This document shows positions 1-6,113 of a DNA stretch of 6,158 nucleotides, one piece after another. Each line of letters starts with the position of its first letter. Positions within the stretch are counted from its first letter, which is position 1. The stretch lies in assembly GCA_964440605.1 (NCBI GenBank), contig CAYTSW010000157.1, positions 1 to 6,158 on the forward strand, read 5' to 3'. Below the pieces are notes generated by a model, which was not told where the DNA came from, searched no databases, and saw nothing but the letters and a program-made list of their open reading frames with translations. A program made the position numbers and the translations under genes. The stretch comes from CAYTSW01 sp964440605. Lineage in GTDB: Bacteria; Planctomycetota; Phycisphaerae; Phycisphaerales; UBA1924.

Positions 1-311
1 TCTGCGCTCATCACCGGGATGCTGAGCACCCGCTGCGGGAAGCCGCCCTCTGTGGGGGTGAGCGTAACGAAGGCCTCGACCTCGCCGTCGGGCGCGATGA
101 CGTCGCCCTGGGGCAGGTCGACCGCGCCCTCGACGCTATCGGGCAGGGCCGAGAGGTCGAACATCACGCCGCTCAGCGGGATGTCGTTGAGGTTCAGCAG
201 GCGCACGCGAATGGTGGTCGGCGTGTCGAGCGTCGCGCGCACCACATCGTTCGTCGCGACGGCTTCGAGCGACAGCAGGCGGAACGTGTCGCTCACGGGC
301 GGCATGACGAC
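1..311 (-). other. C-terminal beta-rich segment, cut by the window edge
   Basis: Residues about 1935-2037. It includes FRLLSLEAVATNDVV, then TTIRVRLLNLNDIPLSGV, then GEVEAFVTLTPTEGG and RVLSIPVMSA. The alternation of hydrophobic strands and the V-x-L-x-N-x-x-D-x-P-L-x-G-V pattern suggest another Ig-like or NEW3-like domain that treats pauses between strands in the same way as the CARDB units. There is no stop codon, so the gene continues beyond the left edge. Confidence 0.5.
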
Positions 312-3300
312 GTGCGCCGGACCCGCGGCGACGCGGTAGTCGCCGCCTTCGGTCGGCACCGGCGTGAACACTGAACTGAACTGCCCGCTGGCATCCGTCG
401 GCGCCACGATCGTGCGCACAAAGCCGGCGCGGTCAACTCGGATCGACACGTCCACATCCGCCGCTGGTGCGCCGGAGTCGGCGAGCGTCGCCGAGCCGGT
501 CAGCGCGACGGGCGTGCCCGCGGGCGCGACGTCGACGTCGGCATCGACCACCGCTTCGAACGTGCGCACCTCAAGTGCGGAAACGCTCGCGGCAGTGTTG
601 TTGAACTCAAACTCCTCGCTCACCGCCCCCGCGACATCGGCGACCACGAGCACGAAGTACGTCCCCGGAGCAGAGGGTGCGGGGATCGTCACCGTCTGCT
701 GAGCGACTGCGCCGGCGCCGAGCGCCGGTTGGATGCGCTCGGCGACCAGCAGGTCGCCCGCGTCGAAACGGTTGTCCGCTGAGACGTACACGCGATCGAG
801 GAAGCCGCCAGCGGTCGGCACCGTCGAATCGTTCAACACCTCGTACGTCACCGAGATGTCCTGCCCCGAGAGCACCTCCGGCGTGATGGTGACCACCGTC
901 GGCACCAGGTCCGGCCGCGGCGCACGCGTGATTTCGATCGTCGAACTCGCGACAAACGCGTTGTTGCTTTCGTCCTGCTCCAGCAGCCGCCCGCCGCGGT
1001 CGGCGAACGCGACGAGGCGGAAGCTGCCGACGAGGTTCTCGGGCAACGTGACATCGAGCGTGACGTCGTACCCGCTGCCCGGAGCCACCTCAACGGTGCG
1101 CGGCTGCGTACCAAGAATGACATCGTTGCCCGCGACCGCATCGGCCGACAGGCTTACCGCGTCGATCCAGAAGCCATCCGGCAACGCCCGAGCCGCGCCG
1201 ACGTTCTCGACGCGCAGCGTCACGGCGAGCGTTTCGCCCGTCATCCCCACGCTCGGACCGCTCACGCTCGTCGCCACGAGATCCGCCCGCTGATAGAGCT
1301 CAGCGGGGCTCACGTCTTCGTTGTTGTCTTCGTTTGACTCGAGCACTTCGTCCTGCACGTCGACGCGAAGGATGGCGACAACCGAAGGAGAGCGCAGCTC
1401 GGGCATGGTGAACTCGACGCGGAAGTCCTCGGCGCCGCCAGCCATGACGCCCTCCGGGATCACCTGCGTCGCGACGTCGCGGGCTTGCGAGAGATCGTCC
1501 GCCGGCGCGACCGCGACCACCGCGAGCGCCGATCGGTCGTTCGACACGGGCGCCGCGTTTTCGATCTCGAACGCCACCGCAGCGGTCTCCCGTGGCCGCA
1601 CCGGCCCGTCAAACAGCACCGAGGTGATCACGAAGTCGGGCAGGTCGGGCCGCGCGACCGACACCTGCCCGCCGATAATCAGGTTGTTCGTCTCGTCGGT
1701 CTCGCTCAACGAGCCGTTACCGTCGACCGCGACGAGCACGAAGTAGTCGCCCGGAAGCGTGCGCTCGTTCAGCGGCAGTTCAGTCGTGCGCGTCTCGGTG
1801 TACGACGCGCCCGGCGCCAGCGGCGAGCGGTTCACGCCCGCGACCAGCACCGGGATGTCGCCCGCGTCGAGCGCCGTGTCCGTCGAGAACCACACCGTGT
1901 CGCTCCACGCGCCGGTCGTCGCGACATCGCCATCGTTCCCAGCCGTCCACGAGAGCGTGATCGGCTGTCCCCACTCCGCTTCGCTCGGCAGCGATGCGCT
2001 CACGCCCGCCAGGTCCGGGGCCGGTGCCTGCTCGATCGTGACGTTCGCGCTGCCCGTGTTGTTCGGGCGGTTGGGATCGTTGGTCTGCTCGTTGAAGTCC
2101 GTGCGCACCAACAGGAACGCCGAACCCGTCGCGAAGGATGCTGGCACGGCTCCCGAGACGGTCCGCGTGTACGACTCGCCCGGCGCGAGGCCGGCCGAGC
2201 GGTTGACGAGCCGGACCAGCAGGTCGCCGTCATCGATCGCCTCGTCCTGCGAGAGATAGACACGATCGACCCAGGGCCCCGAAGCCGCAGCTGTCCCGCG
2301 GTTGTCGACCGCGTACTCCAGACCGAACGTCGCGCCCGCTTCGATCGAAGAAGGCCCGGTGACGTTCGCGACCGCGAGGTCGGCGACCAACTCCTCCGAC
2401 ACCTCGATCGGGCCGATCGCCAGGCTCCTGTTGTTGTCCGTCGCCCCGCCCTCGGCCAGCGTGCCCCCGCTGTTGAGCCGCACGAAGACCCAGAAGGTCC
2501 CGCCCTCCATCGGCGCGGTGAAGCTCGCCTGACCGACGTACGTCCCGCCAACCTCGAGCTCCGCACCCGCCGGGAATACGCGTGTCGCGACAGTCACGTC
2601 GCTCGGGCTGAGCGTGTCGTCGATCGAGAGCCGAACGGTGTCGGTCCACGGTCCGGTCGCGCGGACTGAGCCGTCGTTGCGTCCGGTCCATGTAATCGTG
2701 ATCGGCTGGCCGCCGACGCCAGTCGAAGGGCCGCTCGCGGCTTCCACCACCAGATCGGGCGCGCCGATCGTCAGCGTCCCGGGCGCGCCGGCGGAGTTGT
2801 TGGTTTCGTCCGCTTCGTCGATCTCGCCGTCGGCGTCGATCAGTACGCGCACCTCGTACGAGCCGTTGACGCCCGGAGCGGTGACCTGCGCGAGCATGGG
2901 CATCGATGCGCCCGGTCCCAGCTCGCCTTCGAACACCGCCGAGCCGAGCGTGATGTCCCCGCCGCGTGCGCCGCCCGCCGGCGAAGCGACCACCGCTGCC
3001 CGCCACGGCCCCGTCGCTACGCCCGTCCCGTTGTTGGTCACGGTCCACCCCACGGAGATCGTCGACGATGCGTCGGCCAGCGACGGCGCGAGCACCGACG
3101 ACGCCACCAGGTCCGGCGCCTCGATCGTGAATGAGCCCGCCCACACCGAAGCGAGCGGCGTGCCCGCCTGGTCGACCAGGCACGCGTCGAGCTCGACCGT
3201 GTACGTCCCCGCAGCCGTCTGCTCGCTTGCAAACACCGCGCGCCACACGTCGGCTGCGACCGGCTGGAATGACGCGATCGCAACCGCAGCCCCGCCCGGA

Positions 3301-6113
3301 TCGAGCACTGTGACCGATGACGCGTCGCAGGAGCCGAGCGTTACCGCCTCACTCAGCGTGAAGTCGATGAAAGAAACGAAGCTGTTCGTCACGCCGCTGG
3401 GCGACTGTCCGATGACCTCGGGTGCGACAGAGTCTCGGACGATGGCCTGTGTGTAGACGTCCTCGTCGAGTTCGCCCGGCACGCCGTCGAGGTCCTGATC
3501 CATGAACTGCATGAGCGTGTCGCGGATCTCCGGCCCGACGCGCAGCGTGTACACGCCATCGATCGTTTGCGATGGGAAACTCACCTCGACGAGTCGCTCC
3601 GTGACGACGTTCACGTCGGTCGGGGCGAGCGGCTGGCCGAAGGTGTCGACCAGCGCAAAGTCGCTCGCGTCGACGCTCGCCGGCTCGATGTCGCGGCTGA
3701 ACTCGATCGCGAAGTCCGCGATGGGCATCGACTGCGGTGTCTCCGGCGTCGCGCGGATCACGACCACCGCGAGCTGACCGGGGATGAAGATGGTGCCGGC
3801 ATCGCCCGCGTCCTGGCCGACGCCCCCATCGACGCTGATTTGGGTTTGGATGTCGAAGGGGTCGAAGGCAGGGACGTACAGCGCGATGCGTCCGCCGCCA
3901 CCGCCGCCGTCACGGAAACCGCCGTTGCCACCTCGGGCGGCAATCGTGCCCTCACCGTTGATCAGCGGCGCGGTGACCCAGAGCGAGCCGCCCGCCCCTC
4001 CGCCGCCGTTGCCCGGACTCGAGCCGTCGGCACCGAGCTGTCCGTCGATGGTGATGGTGTCGTTGGCGGTGACGCGGATGAACCCGCCGCCGGTTCCGCC
4101 GGAGTCGCCGCCGCCGGAGCCGAGGTCATCGGGTTGGGTTGCCGAGCCGTAGGTGGGTCCTCCGGGTCGTCCGGAGGAGTCGCCGCCCATGCCGCCGTAG
4201 CCTGCGCCTCCCCCGTTGCTGCCGGACCCGCCGACGCCCGGCCCGGTTCCGCCCGGGAAGCCGCGGGCGAAGGCGTCGAGTCGCCCGCCTTCCTCGATGG
4301 TGACGCCGCGCGTGAGCATCAGGTGCAGACCATCCACATCAGCACGCTTGTGGGTGAGCAGACCGCCCGAGCGGACCAGCAGCCGGCCGTCGATTTCGAA
4401 GTCGCCAGCAAGCTCGGCGCCTTCGACGCCGTCGGCCGAGGGGTTGTTCTCAATGATGAGCACGCGGTCGTCGAGGCCCGCGGTATCGATCCAAACGGTG
4501 CCGTTGCCGCCCCAGTTGAAGCCGCTACCGCCGAAGGCTTGGAACGCGCCGACGTAGGCGTTGGTTTCAGCTTCGAGAGCGATGCGTCCGCCGGCGCCGC
4601 CGCCGTCGTTGAAGCCGCCGTTGCCGCCCGAGGCGGTAAAGAGGCCGTTGCCCGTGAGCTCGTCGGCCTGGACCCAGATGGACCCGCCGGCCCCGCCGCC
4701 GCCTCCCCCGTTGAAGCCGTTGACGGTGATGGCGCCCGAGTTGTCGAGCGTGCCCGCGACGAGGAGGTGGATCACGCCGCCGCCGGTGCCGCCGTTGTCG
4801 CCGCCCCCAGAGCCGAACGTCACGGGCTGGAAGACGTCGCCGTAGGTGTCGCCCGCGGTGCGTCCGGATCCGCGTCCGCCGCGTCCGCCGTGTGATCCGC
4901 CCGCCGCGTTCTGCCCACCGGCGCCCGAGCCCGGTCCCATTCCAGCGGTGAAGCCTCGGCCCGCGGCCCCGATGACTCCGTCCGGCTCGACTGTCACGTC
5001 GCCCATGACATCCAGCGTGAAGCCGTCCACGCCGCGCGGGTGCGTGAGCATGCCCTTCGCGCGCACGACGACGCTGCCCGGCACCTCAAACACGCCCGCC
5101 AGCTCGGCGCCCTCGACGCCGTCGCTGCTCGGCGCGTTCTCGACGATGAGGGCGGGTTTCACGGCGTCGTGGATCCAGACCGTCCCGTTGCCGCCCCAGT
5201 TGAACCCGTTGCCGCCGAAGGCGGTGATGTCGCCGCTGAAGGGCGTGGTCGTTGCGTTGCGGTCGAAGGTGATGCTGATGCGCCCGCCCGCGCCGCCGCC
5301 ATCGTTGAAGCCGCCGTTGCCGCCGTTGGTTCGGATCTGCCCGGCGCCGGTGAAGCGCTCGGTTGTGATCCACAGGGAGCCACCCGCGCCGCCGCCGCCG
5401 TTCCCGTTGCGTCCGTTGGCGATGATCTCGCCGTCAACGCTCAGCGTGTCACCGACGATGACGCGCACCGCTCCGCCCCCCGCGCCGGTCGCCCCGTCGC
5501 CGCCGCCCGAGCCGAACGTGGTCGGTTGATAGACGTCGCCATAGGTGTTGCCCGCGGTGCGTCCGGAGCCTCGTCCACCGCGCCCGCCGTGCGAACCGCC
5601 GGCCGCGTTGCTCCCGCCCCCGCCGACGCCCGGACCCTGCTCGCCCGGGAATCCGCGCCCGTCGACCTCGATGCGCCCGCCCGGCTCGACAATCAGCGAG
5701 CCCGTCACCGTCAACTCCAGGCTCGGCCCGCCGAAGGGATGGCTCAGCGAGCCGCCCTCGCGGATGACCACGTCGCCCGGCACCGTGAGAGGGCCTTGCA
5801 GGTCGGTCGCGGCGCGGCTGTCGTTCGTGAGTTGGTTGTCGAGCATGAGTTGCGGTCGCGGCTGATCCGCGAGGTCGAGCCAGACCGTGCCGTTGCCGCC
5901 CACCTGCCGGCCGTTGCCGCCGAACGCGCGGATGTCGCCGGCGAACGTGCTCACCTCGGCGTCGACGCTGACGCGTCCCCCGCCGCCGCCGCCGTCGTTG
6001 AAGCCGCCGCCGCCGCCGTCGGCCGAGATGGTGCCGAGCCCTTCCAGCGCCGTTGCCTCGATCCAGAAGGACCCGCCGGCCCCGCCGCCGCCTCCGCCGT
6101 TGCACATCGTCAC
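1..6113 (-). CDS. Giant modular surface protein, partial at both ends (Gly-rich repeats, Ig-like domains, seven CARDB domains)
   Basis: One minus-strand frame stays open for 2037 codons (6113 down to 3; bases 1-2 are part of the next codon) and gives a coherent domain protein throughout. Residue 1 here is the codon at 6111-6113 and is not the true start. Order: Gly-rich repeats (1-776), Ig-like domain 1 with an Asp-rich linker (about 782-893), Ig-like domain 2 (894-999), seven CARDB domains (1000-1850), two C-terminal beta-sandwich-like segments (1851-2037, cut). I found only three cysteines, at 6102-6104, 3327-3329 and 3180-3182. CARDB and SbsA-type domains are known from bacterial exported proteins, so an extracellular adhesive or scaffold role is inferred. 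Signal peptide, anchor and any catalytic module would lie outside the window. Upstream the frame runs into adapter sequence and meets a stop at 6144-6146, which is artefactual. The specific function is unknown. The reading frame is near certain; the role is moderate confidence. Confidence 0.95.
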   Translation of the reverse strand, partial: MTMCNGGGGGGAGGSFWIEATALEGLGTISADGGGGGFNDGGGGGGRVSVDAEVSTFAGDIRAFGGNGRQVGGNGTVWLDLADQPRPQLMLDNQLTNDSRAATDLQGPLTVPGDVVIREGGSLSHPFGGPSLELTVTGSLIVEPGGRIEVDGRGFPGEQGPGVGGGGSNAAGGSHGGRGGRGSGRTAGNTYGDVYQPTTFGSGGGDGATGAGGGAVRVIVGDTLSVDGEIIANGRNGNGGGGAGGSLWITTERFTGAGQIRTNGGNGGFNDGGGAGGRISITFDRNATTTPFSGDITAFGGNGFNWGGNGTVWIHDAVKPALIVENAPSSDGVEGAELAGVFEVPGSVVVRAKGMLTHPRGVDGFTLDVMGDVTVEPDGVIGAAGRGFTAGMGPGSGAGGQNAAGGSHGGRGGRGSGRTAGDTYGDVFQPVTFGSGGGDNGGTGGGVIHLLVAGTLDNSGAITVNGFNGGGGGGAGGSIWVQADELTGNGLFTASGGNGGFNDGGGAGGRIALEAETNAYVGAFQAFGGSGFNWGGNGTVWIDTAGLDDRVLIIENNPSADGVEGAELAGDFEIDGRLLVRSGGLLTHKRADVDGLHLMLTRGVTIEEGGRLDAFARGFPGGTGPGVGGSGSNGGGAGYGGMGGDSSGRPGGPTYGSATQPDDLGSGGGDSGGTGGGFIRVTANDTITIDGQLGADGSSPGNGGGGAGGSLWVTAPLINGEGTIAARGGNGGFRDGGGGGGRIALYVPAFDPFDIQTQISVDGGVGQDAGDAGTIFIPGQLAVVVIRATPETPQSMPIADFAIEFSRDIEPASVDASDFALVDTFGQPLAPTDVNVVTERLVEVSFPSQTIDGVYTLRVGPEIRDTLMQFMDQDLDGVPGELDEDVYTQAIVRDSVAPEVIGQSPSGVTNSFVSFIDFTLSEAVTLGSCDASSVTVLDPGGAAVAIASFQPVAADVWRAVFASEQTAAGTYTVELDACLVDQAGTPLASVWAGSFTIEAPDLVASSVLAPSLADASSTISVGWTVTNNGTGVATGPWRAAVVASPAGGARGGDITLGSAVFEGELGPGASMPMLAQVTAPGVNGSYEVRVLIDADGEIDEADETNNSAGAPGTLTIGAPDLVVEAASGPSTGVGGQPITITWTGRNDGSVRATGPWTDTVRLSIDDTLSPSDVTVATRVFPAGAELEVGGTYVGQASFTAPMEGGTFWVFVRLNSGGTLAEGGATDNNRSLAIGPIEVSEELVADLAVANVTGPSSIEAGATFGLEYAVDNRGTAAASGPWVDRVYLSQDEAIDDGDLLVRLVNRSAGLAPGESYTRTVSGAVPASFATGSAFLLVRTDFNEQTNDPNRPNNTGSANVTIEQAPAPDLAGVSASLPSEAEWGQPITLSWTAGNDGDVATTGAWSDTVWFSTDTALDAGDIPVLVAGVNRSPLAPGASYTETRTTELPLNERTLPGDYFVLVAVDGNGSLSETDETNNLIIGGQVSVARPDLPDFVITSVLFDGPVRPRETAAVAFEIENAAPVSNDRSALAVVAVAPADDLSQARDVATQVIPEGVMAGGAEDFRVEFTMPELRSPSVVAILRVDVQDEVLESNEDNNEDVSPAELYQRADLVATSVSGPSVGMTGETLAVTLRVENVGAARALPDGFWIDAVSLSADAVAGNDVILGTQPRTVEVAPGSGYDVTLDVTLPENLVGSFRLVAFADRGGRLLEQDESNNAFVASSTIEITRAPRPDLVPTVVTITPEVLSGQDISVTYEVLNDSTVPTAGGFLDRVYVSADNRFDAGDLLVAERIQPALGAGAVAQQTVTIPAPSAPGTYFVLVVADVAGAVSEEFEFNNTAASVSALEVRTFEAVVDADVDVAPAGTPVALTGSATLADSGAPAADVDVSIRVDRAGFVRTIVAPTDASGQFSSVFTPVPTEGGDYRVAAGPAHVVMPPVSDTFRLLSLEAVATNDVVRATLDTPTTIRVRLLNLNDIPLSGVMFDLSALPDSVEGAVDLPQGDVIAPDGEVEAFVTLTPTEGGFPQRVLSIPVMSA
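312..563 (-). other. Beta-sandwich-like domain after the CARDB string
   Basis: Residues about 1851-1934. The segment reads FEAVVDADVDVAPAGTPVAL, then a GSATLADSGAPAADVDVSI strand pair, then TDASGQFSSVFTP and GGDYRVAAGPAH. The pattern, a strand with G-x-P-x-x-x-V-x-V-x-I followed by T-D-A-x-G-x-F, is typical of Ig-like or macroglobulin MG2-like domains in exported bacterial proteins. The exact family cannot be decided by eye. Confidence 0.6.
564..3116 (-). repeat. String of seven CARDB-type domains
   Basis: Domains begin at 3116, 2759, 2384, 2018, 1649, 1286 and 914 (reading leftwards), with spacing of 119, 125, 122, 123, 121 and 124 residues; the seventh ends near 564. Each starts with PDL or ADL, continues with a strand such as ITLSWTAGNDG or VTYEVLNDS, a GPWxDxV-like motif, often an LSxDxxLDxxD motif (for example YLSQDEAIDDGD and YVSADNRFDAGD), a YFVLVxVD-like strand, and closes with an Asn-Asn motif (DETNNS, DNNRS, PNNTG, DETNNL, EDNNED, DESNNA, FNNTA). 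These are the marks of CARDB, an Ig-like beta-sandwich found in bacterial cell-adhesion and surface proteins. Copies 1 and 5 lack a clear LSxDxxLDxxD motif. The string probably acts as an extended stalk (inference). Confidence 0.88.
3117..3434 (-). other. Ig-like domain 2 (SbsA/Big_5 type) with the only cysteine pair
   Basis: Residues about 894-999. It opens with DSVAPEVIGQSPSG, followed by FIDFTLSEAV, the usual first strands of this fold in which a Ser-Glu or Ser-Arg-Asp core precedes an Ala/Val. It ends with GTYTVELDACLVDQAG and SFTIEAPDL, leading directly into the CARDB series. Cysteines at 3327-3329 and 3180-3182 are 49 residues apart, and outside the suspect first codons of the contig they are the only ones I see. 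A disulfide within the domain is possible for an exported protein. Confidence 0.7.
3435..3770 (-). other. Ig-like domain 1 (SbsA/Big_5 type) with Asp-rich linker
   Basis: Residues about 782-893. The pattern is typical of SbsA-type Ig-like domains: a first strand (AVVVIRATPE), then FAIEFSRDIEPASVDASDF with its EFSRDI core, then VEVSFPSQTIDGVYTLRVGP. The domain runs into MDQDLDGVPGELDED (3459-3503), an Asp-rich loop with DxDxDG spacing. Such loops are found in many planctomycete and other bacterial surface proteins and are likely to bind calcium (inference). The family assignment is from pattern recognition only. Confidence 0.7.
3786..4490 (-). repeat. Gly-rich unit 3, terminal degenerate copy (235 residues)
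   Basis: Its start matches unit 2 (LIIEN, DGVEGAELAG, LTHKRADVDG). The centre is altered: GGAGYGGMGGDSSGRPGG replaces the SHGGRGGRGSGRTAG block. The end is degenerate: GGNGGFRDGGGGGRIAL is followed by a non-Gly insert (VPAFDPFDIQTQISVDGG) and GDAGTIFIP in place of GGNGTVW. This is what a terminal or capping repeat next to the Ig-like region would look like (inference). Confidence 0.82.
4491..5174 (-). repeat. Gly-rich unit 2 (228 residues)
   Basis: Full unit, seven residues shorter than its neighbours. The first third resembles unit 3 (IVEN, DGVEGAELAG, LTHPRGVDGF). The central and last parts resemble unit 1 (GGSHGGRGGRGSGRTAG, GGNGGFNDGGGAGGR, GFNWGGNGTVW). It is therefore the link between the two other unit types. 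Confidence 0.85.
5175..5879 (-). repeat. Gly-rich unit 1 (235 residues)
   Basis: Full unit. Its first third is divergent: it has LTNDSRAATDLQG where units 2 and 3 have the conserved DGVEGAELAG. Its centre is nearly the same as unit 2, sharing NAAGGSHGGRGGRGSGRTAG, a TYGDV segment and TFGSGGGD. It ends with GGNGGFNDGGGAGGR and FGGNGFNWGGNGTVW, also shared with unit 2. Confidence 0.85.
5880..6113 (-). repeat. Gly-rich unit 0, partial (C-terminal third only)
   Basis: These 78 residues contain the end of a repeat unit: a Gly run followed by AGGSFWI, then GGGGGFNDGGGGGGR, then AFGGNGRQVGGNGTVW. Compared with units 1 and 2, FNW is replaced by RQV before GGNGTVW. The first four residues (Val-Thr-Met-Cys, 6102-6113) do not fit the pattern of the other copies, and the segment is cut by adapter sequence. 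More units probably lie upstream in the real gene. Confidence 0.82.

Larger units (their letters stand above)
3786..6113 (-). repeat. Glycine-rich long tandem repeat array (one partial and three full units, about 235 residues each)
   Basis: Anchored on the motif GGNGTVW, whose Trp codons lie at 5880-5882, 5175-5177 and 4491-4493, with a degenerate counterpart (GTIF, Phe at 3786-3788). The spacing is 705, 684 and 705 bases. Each unit carries, in order: a hydrophobic stretch with LIIEN-like residues; a segment of short alternating beta-type strands (pattern LxVxGxVxVExxG); a low-complexity part with GRGFPG, GSN, GGSHGGRGG and GSGGGD; a strand part (RVxVxxTLxVDG); then GGGGGGAGGSxWI, GGNGGFNDGGGAGGR and FNWGGNGTVW. 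Alternating short strands with Gly turns suggest a beta-solenoid or similar fibrous fold (inference). I do not recognise a named Pfam family for the complete unit. The similarity is also visible in the DNA, for example around 5551-5610 versus 4852-4910. Confidence 0.88.

Noticed and set aside
1485..2669. Plus-strand ORF of 394 codons, very Arg-rich
   Set aside because: It is antisense to the CARDB string. Its extreme Arg/Asp/Val composition is that of a shadow frame, and it shows no recognisable motif.
2230..3246. Minus-strand ORF of 338 codons in another frame
   Set aside because: Overlaps CARDB copies 1-3 and Ig-like domain 2 in the wrong frame; Gly/Arg/Asp-rich shadow without a domain pattern.
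4681..4712. Possible G-quadruplex on the minus strand in a Gly-codon run
   Set aside because: Only three runs of three or more G are present at suitable spacing, and they follow from Gly codon use.
3567..4895. Plus-strand ORF of 442 codons rich in Ala, Val, Arg and Gly
   Set aside because: It is antisense to the Gly-rich repeats and the start of the Ig-like region, shows no domain pattern, and is explained by the lack of stop codons in GC-rich repeat DNA.
4561..5529. Plus-strand proline-rich ORFs (4561-4845 and 4846-5529) resembling Pro-rich wall proteins
   Set aside because: Pro codons here are the complements of the Gly codons of the real minus-strand gene; the repeats match the Gly-rich unit periodicity.
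3786..6113. Mycobacterial PE-PGRS protein or collagen-like repeat
   Set aside because: The repeats lack Gly-X-Y triplets, the unit is about 235 residues with conserved aromatics, and the downstream Ig-like and CARDB domains do not fit PE-PGRS architecture.
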